From Acidobacteria bacterium UBA2999 (GTDB lineage: Bacteria; Acidobacteriota; Vicinamibacteria; Vicinamibacterales; UBA2999), in NCBI GenBank assembly GCA_002346475.1, contig DDZV01000007.1, positions 1-44,169 of the forward strand: a stretch of DNA of 44,169 nucleotides, written 5' to 3'. The translations under genes and the position numbers were made by a program. Shown piece by piece: positions 23,865 through 32,412 of the stretch; position 1 is the first letter of the stretch, and every line of letters starts with the position of its first letter. The notes under the pieces are model-generated. The model was not told where the DNA came from. It was given only the letters and a program-made list of their open reading frames with translations, and made no database searches.

Positions 23865-25528
23865 ACTTTCGCATTCGTTCTTTTTTCTCCTTTCGCCCCC
23901 CTGCCCCTGCTAGTTAAAAGCACTTTAGCACTTGCAATGATCTCTTTAGTTACCAGACTTCCTCCCATCATTCGAGCTATTTCTTCAACTCTTTGATCTG
24001 TATCCAGTCGCGTTACCGATGTGAGGGTGCGTCCTTTTTGGACATTTTTATCAATACGAAAATGAGAACTTCCGTGAGCAGCAATTTGAGGTAAATGTGT
24101 AATGCAAAGGACTTGGAATTTACTTCCAAGAATAGCGAGGTGTGATCCAACAACGTCAGCTACACGGCCACCAATCCCAGTGTCAACCTCGTCAAAAATA
24201 AGTGTCGTATCACTAGGTCTTTCACCAGAGAGGCTTTTAAGAGCAAGTAGGATACGAGAGAGTTCTCCTCCTGAAGCAATACGCGCAAGGGGTCTTAGAT
24301 CTTCACCGGGATTTGGAGAAAAGAAGAACTCAGCATTTTCAAGGCCACGCTCGCCCCAGCGATCTTCAGATAACTCTTCCGATGTGAAGCGCACCTCGAA
24401 CCTGGCCTGTTTTATTGCTAGTTCAGCAAGTAGTTTAGAAAGTTCAAGACTGAAATGTTTAGCGCCTGATTTTCTAAGCTTTGAAAGCTCCTTTGCTTTA
24501 GCTAAGTAATTACTGCTTGCTTCTTTTAGGTTTTTTTCAAGAACCTCGCTCCCCTCTTGGGTCTCGGTTAAGAGAAGCTTCTCCCTTTTAAGTTCTGAAC
24601 AAAGTTCTATGACTTCCTCTAGAGTTGGACCGTACTTGCCTTTCAGCCGATCGATGCTTGAAAGTCTTTCTTCTACTAATTGGAGCTGGCCAGGGGAAGT
24701 ATCAATCTGGCCTGCATAGTCACGTAAAAAATCAGATAGATCTTCGAGTTGGGATTTAATCTCATCACCTGCGATTAGATATGGAGAGAAGCGTGGGTCG
24801 AGCTCGGAGAGTTCTTCAACGTTCTTCCAAATTGACGAAAGACTTGCTAATACGGAAGTGTCGTTATCGTAGAGGGCGTTGTGGCTTTCGTGGCAGAGTG
24901 AAAGCACTCTTTCTGCAGAAGCAAGGATCTGACGTTTTGAGGCCAGGTCCTTGTCTTCGTTAGATAACGGTGAAACGCTTTCTATTTCTTTAAGTTGGAA
25001 GTTGATAAGTTCCAAGCGAGCTTTTTTTTCTCGGTCACCCATTTGAATTCGTTTAAGCCGATCACGTATAGCCTTAATGTTGCTCCAATAGTCTCTAACC
25101 TGGCCTGACAACTTATTCAATTGAGCATAATCATCAAGCATTAATAGATGATTTAAAGGATCGCATAGAGCATGGTGCTCATGTTGACCGTATAGTTCTA
25201 CGTGTTGTCCTACTTCTTCACGAAGGGTCGCCGCGGTCACTGCCTTGCCGTCAACGAAAGCACGACTCCTGCCACCAGCTGTGATTTCTCTGCGAACCGT
25301 TACCTTGCCCTGGTTAGCATTTTTAAACACAGCCTCGAGAGTTGCTTGGCTCTCTCCTGTTCGAACTAGATCTTGAGTTGCACGTCCCCCAAGTAGCAGA
25401 CCTATCGCTTCGACAAGAATTGATTTTCCAGCACCGGTTTCCCCGCTAAGCACATTGAAACCAGACTCAAAATCAATATCGATAGCTTCAATAACAGCAA
25501 GATTACGAATGCAAAGATGCTGAAGCAT
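23861..25528 (-). CDS. recN: DNA repair protein RecN
   Basis: An SMC-like ATPase that acts early in double-strand break repair. The 555 residues include the N-terminal half-ATPase with Walker A SGETGAGKS near residues 29-37, a central pair of coiled-coil segments (about 150-365), and the C-terminal half-ATPase with signature LARIASGGELSRILLALK and Walker B TLIFDEVDTGIGG. The basic tail is lysine-rich. Its stop overlaps the miaB GTG start. It diverges from tolQ across about 112 bases that carry the tol promoter. Confidence 0.95.
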   Translation of the reverse strand: MLQHLCIRNLAVIEAIDIDFESGFNVLSGETGAGKSILVEAIGLLLGGRATQDLVRTGESQATLEAVFKNANQGKVTVRREITAGGRSRAFVDGKAVTAATLREEVGQHVELYGQHEHHALCDPLNHLLMLDDYAQLNKLSGQVRDYWSNIKAIRDRLKRIQMGDREKKARLELINFQLKEIESVSPLSNEDKDLASKRQILASAERVLSLCHESHNALYDNDTSVLASLSSIWKNVEELSELDPRFSPYLIAGDEIKSQLEDLSDFLRDYAGQIDTSPGQLQLVEERLSSIDRLKGKYGPTLEEVIELCSELKREKLLLTETQEGSEVLEKNLKEASSNYLAKAKELSKLRKSGAKHFSLELSKLLAELAIKQARFEVRFTSEELSEDRWGERGLENAEFFFSPNPGEDLRPLARIASGGELSRILLALKSLSGERPSDTTLIFDEVDTGIGGRVADVVGSHLAILGSKFQVLCITHLPQIAAHGSSHFRIDKNVQKGRTLTSVTRLDTDQRVEEIARMMGGSLVTKEIIASAKVLLTSRGRGAKGEKRTNAKV

Positions 25529-25557
25529 GTGGGCGGAACTTCCATCGTATCATATGT

Positions 25558-25586
25558 TTGACAGCACTTTTGGCCCGTGCTAGGCT
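25558..25586 (+). promoter_or_regulatory. Promoter of the tol-pal operon
   Basis: A perfect TTGACA (25558-25563), a 17-base spacer and TAGGCT (25581-25586) preceded by TGC, an extended -10 element. The transcription start would be near 25593, giving a leader of about 48 bases to the tolQ TTG. Within the leader GCGTC (25597-25601) and GACGC (25612-25616) can form a small hairpin. Confidence 0.6.
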
Positions 25587-25629
25587 CAACTTAAAGGCGT
25601 CTCTTCCCAGCGACGCGCCATAGACAACC

Positions 25630-25634
25630 GGAGG
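25630..25634 (+). promoter_or_regulatory. Ribosome binding site deciding the tolQ TTG start
   Basis: GGAGG ends 6 bases before TTG 25641. No ATG is available at comparable distance, so the TTG is the likely initiation codon. Confidence 0.65.
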
Positions 25635-25640
25635 CTTCGT

Positions 25641-26396
25641 TTGAATACGCTTGGTTGCTTTGCCCTAGCACTGCAGGTGCAGGAGGACATTGCCCCCATC
25701 GCTGGGACCGGCAACATTGTCGAACTCCTTTTACAAACTCATCCTGTAAATCAGGTGGTCTTTGCACTATTGCTACTTTCGTCAATAGTCTCCTGGGTGA
25801 TCATTTTTCTAAAGTACTCTTTGTTTAGAAAGGTTGATCAGCAAACAGTTCAGTTTTTTGATGTGTTTCGTCGAAGCAGTAAGTTTTCTGAAGTACAAGA
25901 GGCCTGCCCTTCTCTGTCAGAGAGTCCGCTTGTAGGGGTTTTTCAAGCAGGCTATGCTGAAATGAATTCGCAGTTTCACTTAACAAAAAATTCTGAGTCT
26001 CAATCATCTGTTTCTAGTGGTACGCCAATGCTGAAAAGTTTAGATGCGGTAGACCGCGCGTTGATTAGAGCAGCTGCATCAGAAATAAGTAAGCTTGAAC
26101 GACGGCTAACATTCCTTGCAACAACTGCCAGCGCTGCACCGTTTATTGGTTTGTTCGGAACAGTGTGGGGCATCATGATTGCTTTTCAGCGAATTGGTGT
26201 CACAGGCTCTACTAACCTTGCAGTGGTGGCTCCTGGAATCAGCGAAGCACTTATTGCAACGGCGGCGGGGTTGCTCGCAGCAATACCAGCGGTTTATTCC
26301 TATAACTATTTTACAAATCGTTTGAAGGGCTTCTCGTCGAACGTGGACGACTTCATGCTTGAGTTTCTAAATATTGCTGAACGTAACTTTACCTAG
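25641..26396 (+). CDS. tolQ: TolQ/ExbB-type proton channel subunit
   Basis: A 251-residue MotA/TolQ/ExbB-family protein that, with TolR, turns proton flow into motion to pull the outer membrane during division. It has three hydrophobic segments: about 35-55, then 160-180 with the signature PFIGLFGTVWGIM, and 200-225 (ISEALIATAAGLLAAIPAV). A cytoplasmic loop of roughly 90 residues lies between the first and second. The TTG start is supported by GGAGG. It is the first gene of tolQ-tolR-tolA-tolB-pal-cpoB, which identifies it as TolQ rather than ExbB. No ybgC thioesterase gene precedes it. Confidence 0.93.
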   Translation: MNTLGCFALALQVQEDIAPIAGTGNIVELLLQTHPVNQVVFALLLLSSIVSWVIIFLKYSLFRKVDQQTVQFFDVFRRSSKFSEVQEACPSLSESPLVGVFQAGYAEMNSQFHLTKNSESQSSVSSGTPMLKSLDAVDRALIRAAASEISKLERRLTFLATTASAAPFIGLFGTVWGIMIAFQRIGVTGSTNLAVVAPGISEALIATAAGLLAAIPAVYSYNYFTNRLKGFSSNVDDFMLEFLNIAERNFT

Positions 26397-26404
26397 AGTG
26401 ACGA

Positions 26405-26866
26405 ATGCCGACAGCTCTTTCTGACGCCCACACTGGTGCTGGCCGTCACCGACGCGGCCATCGAACTCCCCAGGCGCTTTCAGAAATCAATGTAGTTCCT
26501 CTGGTTGACGTCATGCTCGTACTTCTGATCATATTCATGATTGCAGCACCGATGCTTCAGCGAGGAGTTGACGTAAAACTCCCAGTGGCCACGCGCTCGT
26601 CTGAAATTTCTGGTGAGCGTATTTTTATAAATATTCCCATCTCGTTTCGAGAACAACGCGAAGTCTACATTGGCGAAGAAGCTATTGGTGTTGAGTTATT
26701 ACCAGAACGTGTCAGACAGGTAATGTTAACTCGCACAGACAAAGAAGTGTTCTTGCGAGGTGACCAAGGAATAGAGTACCAGGAGCTCATGGAAATCCTT
26801 GATGCGCTTAAGGCTGGAGGAATTGAGAATGTTGGCCTGGTAGCACGTCTACCAGGTGAGCAATGA
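26405..26866 (+). CDS. tolR: TolR/ExbD-type proton channel subunit
   Basis: A 153-residue ExbD/TolR protein. A short basic, histidine/arginine-rich N-terminus is followed by a single membrane helix at about 28-50 with the essential aspartate in VPLVDVMLVLLIIFM, then a small periplasmic domain ending EILDALKAGGIENVGLV. The membrane aspartate is the predicted proton carrier working with TolQ. It starts 8 bases after tolQ and its stop overlaps the next gene by 11 bases, so the subunits are co-translated. Confidence 0.93.
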   Translation: MPTALSDAHTGAGRHRRGHRTPQALSEINVVPLVDVMLVLLIIFMIAAPMLQRGVDVKLPVATRSSEISGERIFINIPISFREQREVYIGEEAIGVELLPERVRQVMLTRTDKEVFLRGDQGIEYQELMEILDALKAGGIENVGLVARLPGEQ

Positions 26867-27665
26867 TTTAGAATGGACTGAGATGATGCACGAAGTCAGT
26901 CAAATTATTGCTTCTCGTTCGGGGACAGAGGAACGGTTAACGCTGATGGTAGCCCTGTCGGTTCTAGCACATGCCGTATTTGTCACCCTGGTTATCTTTG
27001 TGCCTCCTCTTGGATTGCCAGAAACAGACTTAGAACCTGTTATGACTATTAGTCTTGGCGGTGCGCCAGGGGCAGATGCTGGTGGAATGACTCCGATGGG
27101 TGCAAGACCAGTGCAAGCTCCAGTTCCAGTAGACCCAGGTCCGCCAATGGGCCTGCCAGCGCCAGCACGAAAAGCACCTGAGATGGTTTTACCTCCAGAG
27201 AATGTTGTAACAGCTCGACCCCGTGTTCAACCAGAAGTTTCGGCAAGAAACGGAGTTAATAGTCGTCCAACCACAGGAGAAACTATTCAGCAAGGCACTG
27301 CACTTGCAGAGACTGGGGCCAGGGGGCAAGGTTTTGGTTTAACAACAAGTGGTGGTTCTGGAACCTCAGGTGCTTATGTTGACGTGGCTAACTTTTGCTG
27401 TCCGGAGTATCTTCAGGCTGTAACTCAAGCTATCCAAAGAAACTGGAATTCAAAACATAACACTACTGGTTCAACGCTAGTAAAATTTATAATTCTCAGA
27501 AATGGAATCCTTGAAGACGTAGTCGTCGAACGTCCCAGTGGATTTTTTGCGCTCGATATGGCAGCACAACGTGCACTCTTAGTTACCAGGCAGGCTCCCC
27601 CACTACCAGATTTGTTTGACAACGACACTTTAACTGTCCATCTCTGGTTTGAGTATCATCGATGA
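26856..27665 (+). CDS. tolA: TolA-like / TonB-family energy transducer
   Basis: A 269-residue protein in the TolA position. One membrane segment lies at about 28-52 (LMVALSVLAHAVFVTLVIFV). A proline/glycine-rich periplasmic linker follows (about 65-165), instead of the long alanine/lysine-rich helix of enterobacterial TolA. The C-terminal TonB-like domain (about 180-269) contains a paired Cys in ANFCCPEYLQAV and the ending LTVHLWFEY. The operon position argues for TolA; the domain style is closer to TonB. The start is GTG 26856 inside tolR; ATG 26883 is an alternative. It overlaps tolB by 4 bases (ATGA). Confidence 0.82.
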   Translation: MSNDLEWTEMMHEVSQIIASRSGTEERLTLMVALSVLAHAVFVTLVIFVPPLGLPETDLEPVMTISLGGAPGADAGGMTPMGARPVQAPVPVDPGPPMGLPAPARKAPEMVLPPENVVTARPRVQPEVSARNGVNSRPTTGETIQQGTALAETGARGQGFGLTTSGGSGTSGAYVDVANFCCPEYLQAVTQAIQRNWNSKHNTTGSTLVKFIILRNGILEDVVVERPSGFFALDMAAQRALLVTRQAPPLPDLFDNDTLTVHLWFEYHR

Positions 27666-29026
27666 TTAAAATAAAGTTATTTTTACTTGGATTGACGGCT
27701 CTTTTTCTTGTTGCCACTGGGGTGACTCTTGCAAAATTTCAAGCACCTCAATTACCACAACAGCCTACAGAAATTGAGCTGACAATTAGTGGAGATCCTG
27801 GAACCCCGCCAAGATTCGCCGTCCCAGATTTTGTAGCGCAATCTCCTGAGGACGAAGAGCTAGGAAAAACACTTGCTCGTGTTCTCTGGAATGATCTTGC
27901 CTTTGAGCGAGAGTTCTACATGGTTCCCAGAGACACATATTCAACCATCCCTTCAGCTCGTTCAGTTGAGCAACTACCTTTTAATGACTGGAATCAGTTA
28001 GGAGCTGACGGTGTTATATTCGGCCTCCTAGAGAGAACCGAGGACACGCTTCGTGTAGAAGTACGTCTTTTTAATGTTCGTTCTCGTCGCGCAGTTTTTT
28101 CAAAAGAATATGGTGGATCAAATACCAATGTTAGGTTGTACGCACACACTATTGCAGATGAAATTCATCAACAGCAGCGAGCACTCAGGGGAGTTGCTCG
28201 AACGAAAATAACATTCTCGTCTGATCGGGACCGAGAAAAGGTTTCTGGAACAATCGAAAACAGAGACGTTAAAGAGGTATACATTTCTGATTACGATGGT
28301 GCCAATCAGCGACGAATTACGGTTAACCGGCAACTAAACATTACGCCTGCTTGGTCTCCGGACGTACGATCCATTGCCTACACTTCTTACAGTAAGGGTT
28401 TTCCTGATATTGCAATTGCTAGAATTTACGAAGGGCTTTTAGATAATCCAACAGGAAGTATTGGAAATAATTTTCTCCCAGCTTGGTCACCTGATGGATC
28501 GCAGATTGCCTTTACTTCAAGCAGAGATGGTAATTCTGAAATCTATACGGTCAACATTGACGGCTCAAACCTTCGTCGCCTCACGCGTCATCCCGCAGTG
28601 GACGTTAGCCCGACTTGGTCGCCAACTGGAACACAGATTGCGTTTACTTCTAACAGAGTTGGAACTCCACAAATTTACATCATGAGCTCAGATGGGCTTG
28701 GTGCGCCAAGGCGGATCACTACTAATGAAACTTATGCAGATCGTCCGACCTGGTCGCCGGCGCCTTTTAATGAGATTGCGTTTGCAGCTCGAACAGGATT
28801 GGGATACGACATTAAAATTTACGATCTTGCAACAGGAGTCACTAGGCAGATTACGTTTAGTCAGGGCAGTAATGAAAGTCCCTCTTACTCGCCAAATGGT
28901 CGCCACCTGGCTTTTATGTCAACACGAAGAGGGCCTTCGCACATTTTTACTATAGGTCGAGATGGTCAAGGGCTTCGGAGAGTAACTCGCCAAGGAAATA
29001 ATCACACTCCAAATTGGTCGCAGTAA
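27662..29026 (+). CDS. tolB: Tol-Pal system periplasmic protein TolB
   Basis: A 454-residue periplasmic beta-propeller that binds Pal and TolA. A signal peptide occupies about the first 25 residues (LFLLGLTALFLVATGVTLA). The N-terminal alpha/beta domain follows (about 40-180). The six-bladed propeller then shows repeated motifs such as TPAWSPD, LPAWSPDGSQIAFTS, SPTWSPTGTQIAFTS and SPSYSPNGRHLAFMS. The start ATG overlaps the tolA stop (ATGA). Length is slightly above the usual 430. Pal follows after a short gap. Confidence 0.96.
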   Translation: MIKIKLFLLGLTALFLVATGVTLAKFQAPQLPQQPTEIELTISGDPGTPPRFAVPDFVAQSPEDEELGKTLARVLWNDLAFEREFYMVPRDTYSTIPSARSVEQLPFNDWNQLGADGVIFGLLERTEDTLRVEVRLFNVRSRRAVFSKEYGGSNTNVRLYAHTIADEIHQQQRALRGVARTKITFSSDRDREKVSGTIENRDVKEVYISDYDGANQRRITVNRQLNITPAWSPDVRSIAYTSYSKGFPDIAIARIYEGLLDNPTGSIGNNFLPAWSPDGSQIAFTSSRDGNSEIYTVNIDGSNLRRLTRHPAVDVSPTWSPTGTQIAFTSNRVGTPQIYIMSSDGLGAPRRITTNETYADRPTWSPAPFNEIAFAARTGLGYDIKIYDLATGVTRQITFSQGSNESPSYSPNGRHLAFMSTRRGPSHIFTIGRDGQGLRRVTRQGNNHTPNWSQ

Positions 29027-29071
29027 AGCTTGAGTTTTTGTAAAGATTGAATGGACGATAAAGAGAAATCT

Positions 29072-29653
29072 ATGATTCAGGCCAATAACCTTTGGTTCCT
29101 TGCTATTATTTTGTTTCTTGCAACATTGGCGGTTGCATGTGCAACAAAAGAGCCTTTGGTTACCGAAACAGTAGTTGAGCCTGCCCAGGCCTTATCCTCA
29201 GCAGAAGTTGATAAACCTAAGCCATTAAAGTCGCCAAGGGAGTCTTCCCCTGTTTCTTCGGTGCCTCTAGAAGAGGAATTGATCGCCGGACAATCTATAG
29301 ACGATCTGAATCGAGAAGCACTCCTTAAAGCCGCTTTTTTCAAATATGATAGTGCAGAACTCGATACTGCAGCGCAGGATGTCGTTTCAGAGAATTCCCG
29401 AGTATTGCTTAACAATCCTACATGGCTTGTTACTATTGAGGGACATTGTGACGAACGTGGCACAGCAGAGTACAATTTAGCTCTCGGTGAAAAACGGGCA
29501 GCTGCTGCTAAAGATTACTTGCTGGAACTTGGCATTAACAGTGACCGTATTCGAGTTGTAAGTTACGGGAAAGAGTTTCCTTTCGACCCTGGACAGGGTG
29601 AGAGCGCATGGGCTGAGAACCGACGTGCCCATTTTGTTATTACGTCGAAGTAA
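29072..29653 (+). CDS. pal: Peptidoglycan-associated lipoprotein Pal
   Basis: An OmpA-domain lipoprotein that links the outer membrane to peptidoglycan. A signal peptide ends at Cys23 (LATLAVAC), the likely lipidated residue, although the lipobox is imperfect. A Pro/Ser-rich linker follows, then the OmpA-like domain (about 85-193) with the diaminopimelate-binding pattern VTIEGHCDERGTAEYNLALG, including the conserved aspartate and arginine. ATG 29072 is preferred to 29051 because it gives a standard lipoprotein signal; the upstream ATG would add seven charged residues. The context tolB-pal-cpoB confirms identity. Confidence 0.94.
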   Translation: MIQANNLWFLAIILFLATLAVACATKEPLVTETVVEPAQALSSAEVDKPKPLKSPRESSPVSSVPLEEELIAGQSIDDLNREALLKAAFFKYDSAELDTAAQDVVSENSRVLLNNPTWLVTIEGHCDERGTAEYNLALGEKRAAAAKDYLLELGINSDRIRVVSYGKEFPFDPGQGESAWAENRRAHFVITSK

Positions 29654-29664
29654 AGAGAGCTGTC

Positions 29665-30534
29665 ATGAATATAGACCGTGGCATTCTATTTTTAACAGCA
29701 ATGCTAATGCTTTTGCCTCTTCAAGCGAGGTTTGTAGCAGCAGACCGTGAACATCAGCAAATTATGGCAGATGTTCGAATGCTCCAAGAACAAGCTCAAC
29801 AACTTGCGATTGCAGTGTCACGTCTAGCTGAAGCCTTAAAAGGAATAGACGAACGCATGGATCGCCAAGAAGAGGTCAATTTAAAAGCGTTCGCTAGCCA
29901 AAGGTCGCTGGTTGACAACATCGGCTCAAATCTTCAGGTAATAAGAGAACGTGCAGATGAAACTAATGTTCGCCTTTCATCGCTTGAACAAGAGCTTGAA
30001 GCGGTTCGTCAATCAATTCCACCACCAATGTATGCATTGCCATTGCCACCTGCAGTAGCTTTGCCTAGGCCAGATTCTGGCGATAGCGATCTGAGCGAGT
30101 TCCCCGAGCCTCCTGACATTCCAACAGTCACGCCGTCAGTGGCAGGGCTTTCTCCCATGAGAATGTACGATCAAGCCTTTGCTGACTATGGAGCTGGACA
30201 ATGGGCTCTAGCAATTGAAGGCTTTCAAGCATTTATTAGAACTTTTCCAATGTCAGATCAAACGGATGACGCTCAGTACTACGTTGGCGAAACACATTAT
30301 CTGTCTGGCCGTTACGAGGAAGCAGTAAATGCCTACAATCAAGTAATCCAAAGGTACCCTGATTCGAATTCGACACCAGCGGCTTATTTCAAAGGAGGCT
30401 TGGCCTTAGAACGTCTTGGAGACCTTGGTGGAGCACGGACTTCCTGGGAATTTGTGTTGGAAACATATCCAGACAGTGACGCTGGCCGTTTAGCGAAGCA
30501 GGCCCTGGATCGAACGTCCTCAAACTCGCTCTAA
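29665..30534 (+). CDS. cpoB: Tol-Pal coordination protein CpoB (YbgF)
   Basis: A 289-residue periplasmic protein. A signal peptide covers about 1-25. A trimerising coiled coil follows at about 28-115, built of heptads such as IMADVRMLQEQAQQL and ETNVRLSSLEQELEAV. After a proline-rich linker come three TPR motifs at about 165-285 (MYDQAFADYGAGQWALAIEGF, AQYYVGETHYLSGRYEEAVNAY, AYFKGGLALERLGDLGGARTSW). In E. coli CpoB couples outer membrane constriction to peptidoglycan synthesis. It is the last gene of the tol-pal cluster, with an AGAGAG ribosome binding site. Confidence 0.93.
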   Translation: MNIDRGILFLTAMLMLLPLQARFVAADREHQQIMADVRMLQEQAQQLAIAVSRLAEALKGIDERMDRQEEVNLKAFASQRSLVDNIGSNLQVIRERADETNVRLSSLEQELEAVRQSIPPPMYALPLPPAVALPRPDSGDSDLSEFPEPPDIPTVTPSVAGLSPMRMYDQAFADYGAGQWALAIEGFQAFIRTFPMSDQTDDAQYYVGETHYLSGRYEEAVNAYNQVIQRYPDSNSTPAAYFKGGLALERLGDLGGARTSWEFVLETYPDSDAGRLAKQALDRTSSNSL

Positions 30535-30587
30535 TTTGATTTAAGCTAAAGTCTATTCAGCATGAAAATGATTTTGGAGTAACTACT

Positions 30588-31022
30588 ATGGGAAGTGTCA
30601 ATAAAGTAATCCTCGTGGGAAACCTTGGGCGTGATGTTGAACTTCGTTACACCCCTGGCGGTGCAGCTGTAGCAACTCTCAGTCTGGCGACTGCTGAGGT
30701 TTGGAATGATAAGAGTGGTCAGCGACAGGAACGTACTGAGTGGCATCGAATTATTCTTTGGGGGAAGCAGGCAGAATCTCTACAGGAATATTTAAAAAAA
30801 GGAAAACAGATTTATGTTGAAGGGCGGCTCCAGACACGTCAGTGGGATGATAAAGATGGTAACAAGCGTTATACCACTGAGGTTAAAGCGGATCGACTTA
30901 CCTTGCTAGGCGGTGGGTCTGGGCGATCTAATGCTGGGGAAGGTCGTTCAAGCAACCAACCTGAGTCTGCTGAGGATGGGGGCGCAGTCAATCCAATTAC
31001 CGACGACGATATTCCCTTCTAG
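30588..31022 (+). CDS. ssb: Single-stranded DNA-binding protein
   Basis: A 144-residue SSB that coats single-stranded DNA in replication and repair. The OB fold spans residues 1-112 with the typical NKVILVGNLGRDVELRYTPGG opening and WHRIILWGKQAESLQEYLKKG. A short Gly/Ser-rich linker leads to the acidic tip DDDIPF, which recruits partner proteins. GGAG 9 bases before ATG 30588 supports the start. It lies 53 bases after cpoB and faces the cupin gene with only 8 bases between stops. RecJ, in the facing cluster, is a known partner class for SSB tails. Confidence 0.96.
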   Translation: MGSVNKVILVGNLGRDVELRYTPGGAAVATLSLATAEVWNDKSGQRQERTEWHRIILWGKQAESLQEYLKKGKQIYVEGRLQTRQWDDKDGNKRYTTEVKADRLTLLGGGSGRSNAGEGRSSNQPESAEDGGAVNPITDDDIPF

Positions 31023-31030
31023 TCAAAGTA

Positions 31031-31393
31031 TTAGGAAGACTTGTCCGGTGCTCGTCCGTACCGATCTTCTAATCTAACCACATCATCTAGTTCTGGAGTG
31101 GAAGCCTCTAAAATATCTGTATCTTCTATAGCTGTAATTCTATGAACGGTTAAAGGAGGAACCCGCATGCTATCGCCAGGTCCCATCTCCTGTTTTACGA
31201 GCTTCCCTTCTTGTTCTATTTCATAAAGAAGACGACCAGAATAAACGTAAATGGTCTCGTCTTTTATAGCGTGGTACTGCAAACTGAGCGCATGGCCAGC
31301 TTCAACATGGAGGATCTTTCCAACGTAACGATCTGTAGCGGCCCAATGTAGCTCGTAACCCCAAGGCTTGCTAACACGTTTTACTTTATTCAT
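31031..31393 (-). CDS. Cupin-domain protein, mannose-6-phosphate isomerase type II-like
   Basis: A 120-residue single-domain cupin. The start KRVSKPWGYELHWAATDRYVGKILHV and metal-binding stretch LSLQYHAIKDETIYVYSG followed by MRVPPLTVHRITAIE resemble the C-terminal isomerase domain of type II mannose-6-phosphate isomerase/GDP-mannose pyrophosphorylases, here stand-alone. Candidate metal ligands are the His and Glu in QYHAIKDE and the His in TVHR. It may act on sugar phosphates or be a sugar-nucleotide cupin; the exact reaction is uncertain. It follows rapZ by 43 bases as the last gene of the dnaE-to-rapZ run. Confidence 0.8.
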   Translation of the reverse strand: MNKVKRVSKPWGYELHWAATDRYVGKILHVEAGHALSLQYHAIKDETIYVYSGRLLYEIEQEGKLVKQEMGPGDSMRVPPLTVHRITAIEDTDILEASTPELDDVVRLEDRYGRAPDKSS

Positions 31394-31436
31394 TAAACTA
31401 AACCTTTAGCTCCATTTGGTGTCTTAAATATTTAAT

Positions 31437-32348
31437 CTAACTATCTCTATGTGTAACACGAAGAGTTACACGAGCAACACCGGCCAGGGTTTTTTTTAAC
31501 GATTCCGCCACCATTACTGATCTGTGACGTCCACCAGTGCATCCAAGGCCTATTGTTAAATAGGTTTTTCCCTCTCTCACATAATGTGGTAACGAAAACT
31601 TTAAAAACAAAGCTAGCTGATCGATAAATTCACGTGTCTCTGGACTCCGACGCATGTACTGAGATACTGGGCGGTCCCGCCCAGTTAAGTTTCGTAGCCT
31701 TTCAACAAAATGTGGATTTGGCAAACAACGAACATCAAAAATTAAATCAGAATCAAGTGGAACACCATATTTATATCCAAAGCTCAGCAAATTAACGACT
31801 AGGTCTGCTCTACGGCCAGTCCCTCTCGACAGTTCGACGAAGGCATTTCTTAAGTCGTGCACAGTTAAATTAGTAGTATCAATTATTAAGTTTGCCATCC
31901 TTCGGATTAGATTGAGTTTTTTACGTTCTTCGAGGATTCCTTCTCCAACAGAACGCTCTTTTGCTAATGGATGTGGCCTCCTTGTCTCGCTGAATCTTCT
32001 CAGAAGAGCGGCATCATTCGCCTCAAGAAAAACAAGCATCGGAGAGACTCCTGAAAGCCCCTTCAGTTTTCGATAAACTTTTGGAAAGTCTTGAAGAAAT
32101 GCTCCTTCTCTAATATCTACAACGATAGCAATCTTTGAGAGTCCAGCATCTTCTCGTCTAGCAAGTTCGGCGACAGTTTGAATTAACTGGGTCGGAAGAT
32201 TGTCAATACAAAAATAACCTAAGTCTTCAAGTGCCCGAATTGCATGAGATTTTCCAGAACCAGACAAGCCTGTAACGATAATAAACCTATGGCTTCGAGT
32301 AGGTTTTTGAGCTACAGTGACACTTTTTTTTCGAGGACGAGTTTTCAC
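31437..32348 (-). CDS. rapZ: RapZ-type nucleotide-binding protein (RNase adapter family)
   Basis: A 303-residue P-loop protein of the RapZ/YvcJ family. The Walker A is GLSGSGKS at residues 27-34, followed by ALEDLGYFCIDNLP. The middle has FLEANDAALLRRFSETRRPHPL, and the C-terminal domain includes LLSFGYKYGVPLDSDLIFDVRCLPNPH and LTIGLGCTGGRHRSV. In E. coli it guides RNase E to the GlmZ small RNA to tune amino-sugar synthesis; in other lineages the role is less clear. GTG 32348 has AAGGGG 7 bases upstream. It follows rpoN by 64 bases with no hpf or ptsN between. Confidence 0.94.
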   Translation of the reverse strand: MKTRPRKKSVTVAQKPTRSHRFIIVTGLSGSGKSHAIRALEDLGYFCIDNLPTQLIQTVAELARREDAGLSKIAIVVDIREGAFLQDFPKVYRKLKGLSGVSPMLVFLEANDAALLRRFSETRRPHPLAKERSVGEGILEERKKLNLIRRMANLIIDTTNLTVHDLRNAFVELSRGTGRRADLVVNLLSFGYKYGVPLDSDLIFDVRCLPNPHFVERLRNLTGRDRPVSQYMRRSPETREFIDQLALFLKFSLPHYVREGKTYLTIGLGCTGGRHRSVMVAESLKKTLAGVARVTLRVTHRDS

Positions 32349-32412
32349 CTAAGATCCCCTTCCTGGTTTTTATTTTTAATTAAATGCTTTCATAAAAGAA
32401 GCAGTCTTTGCA

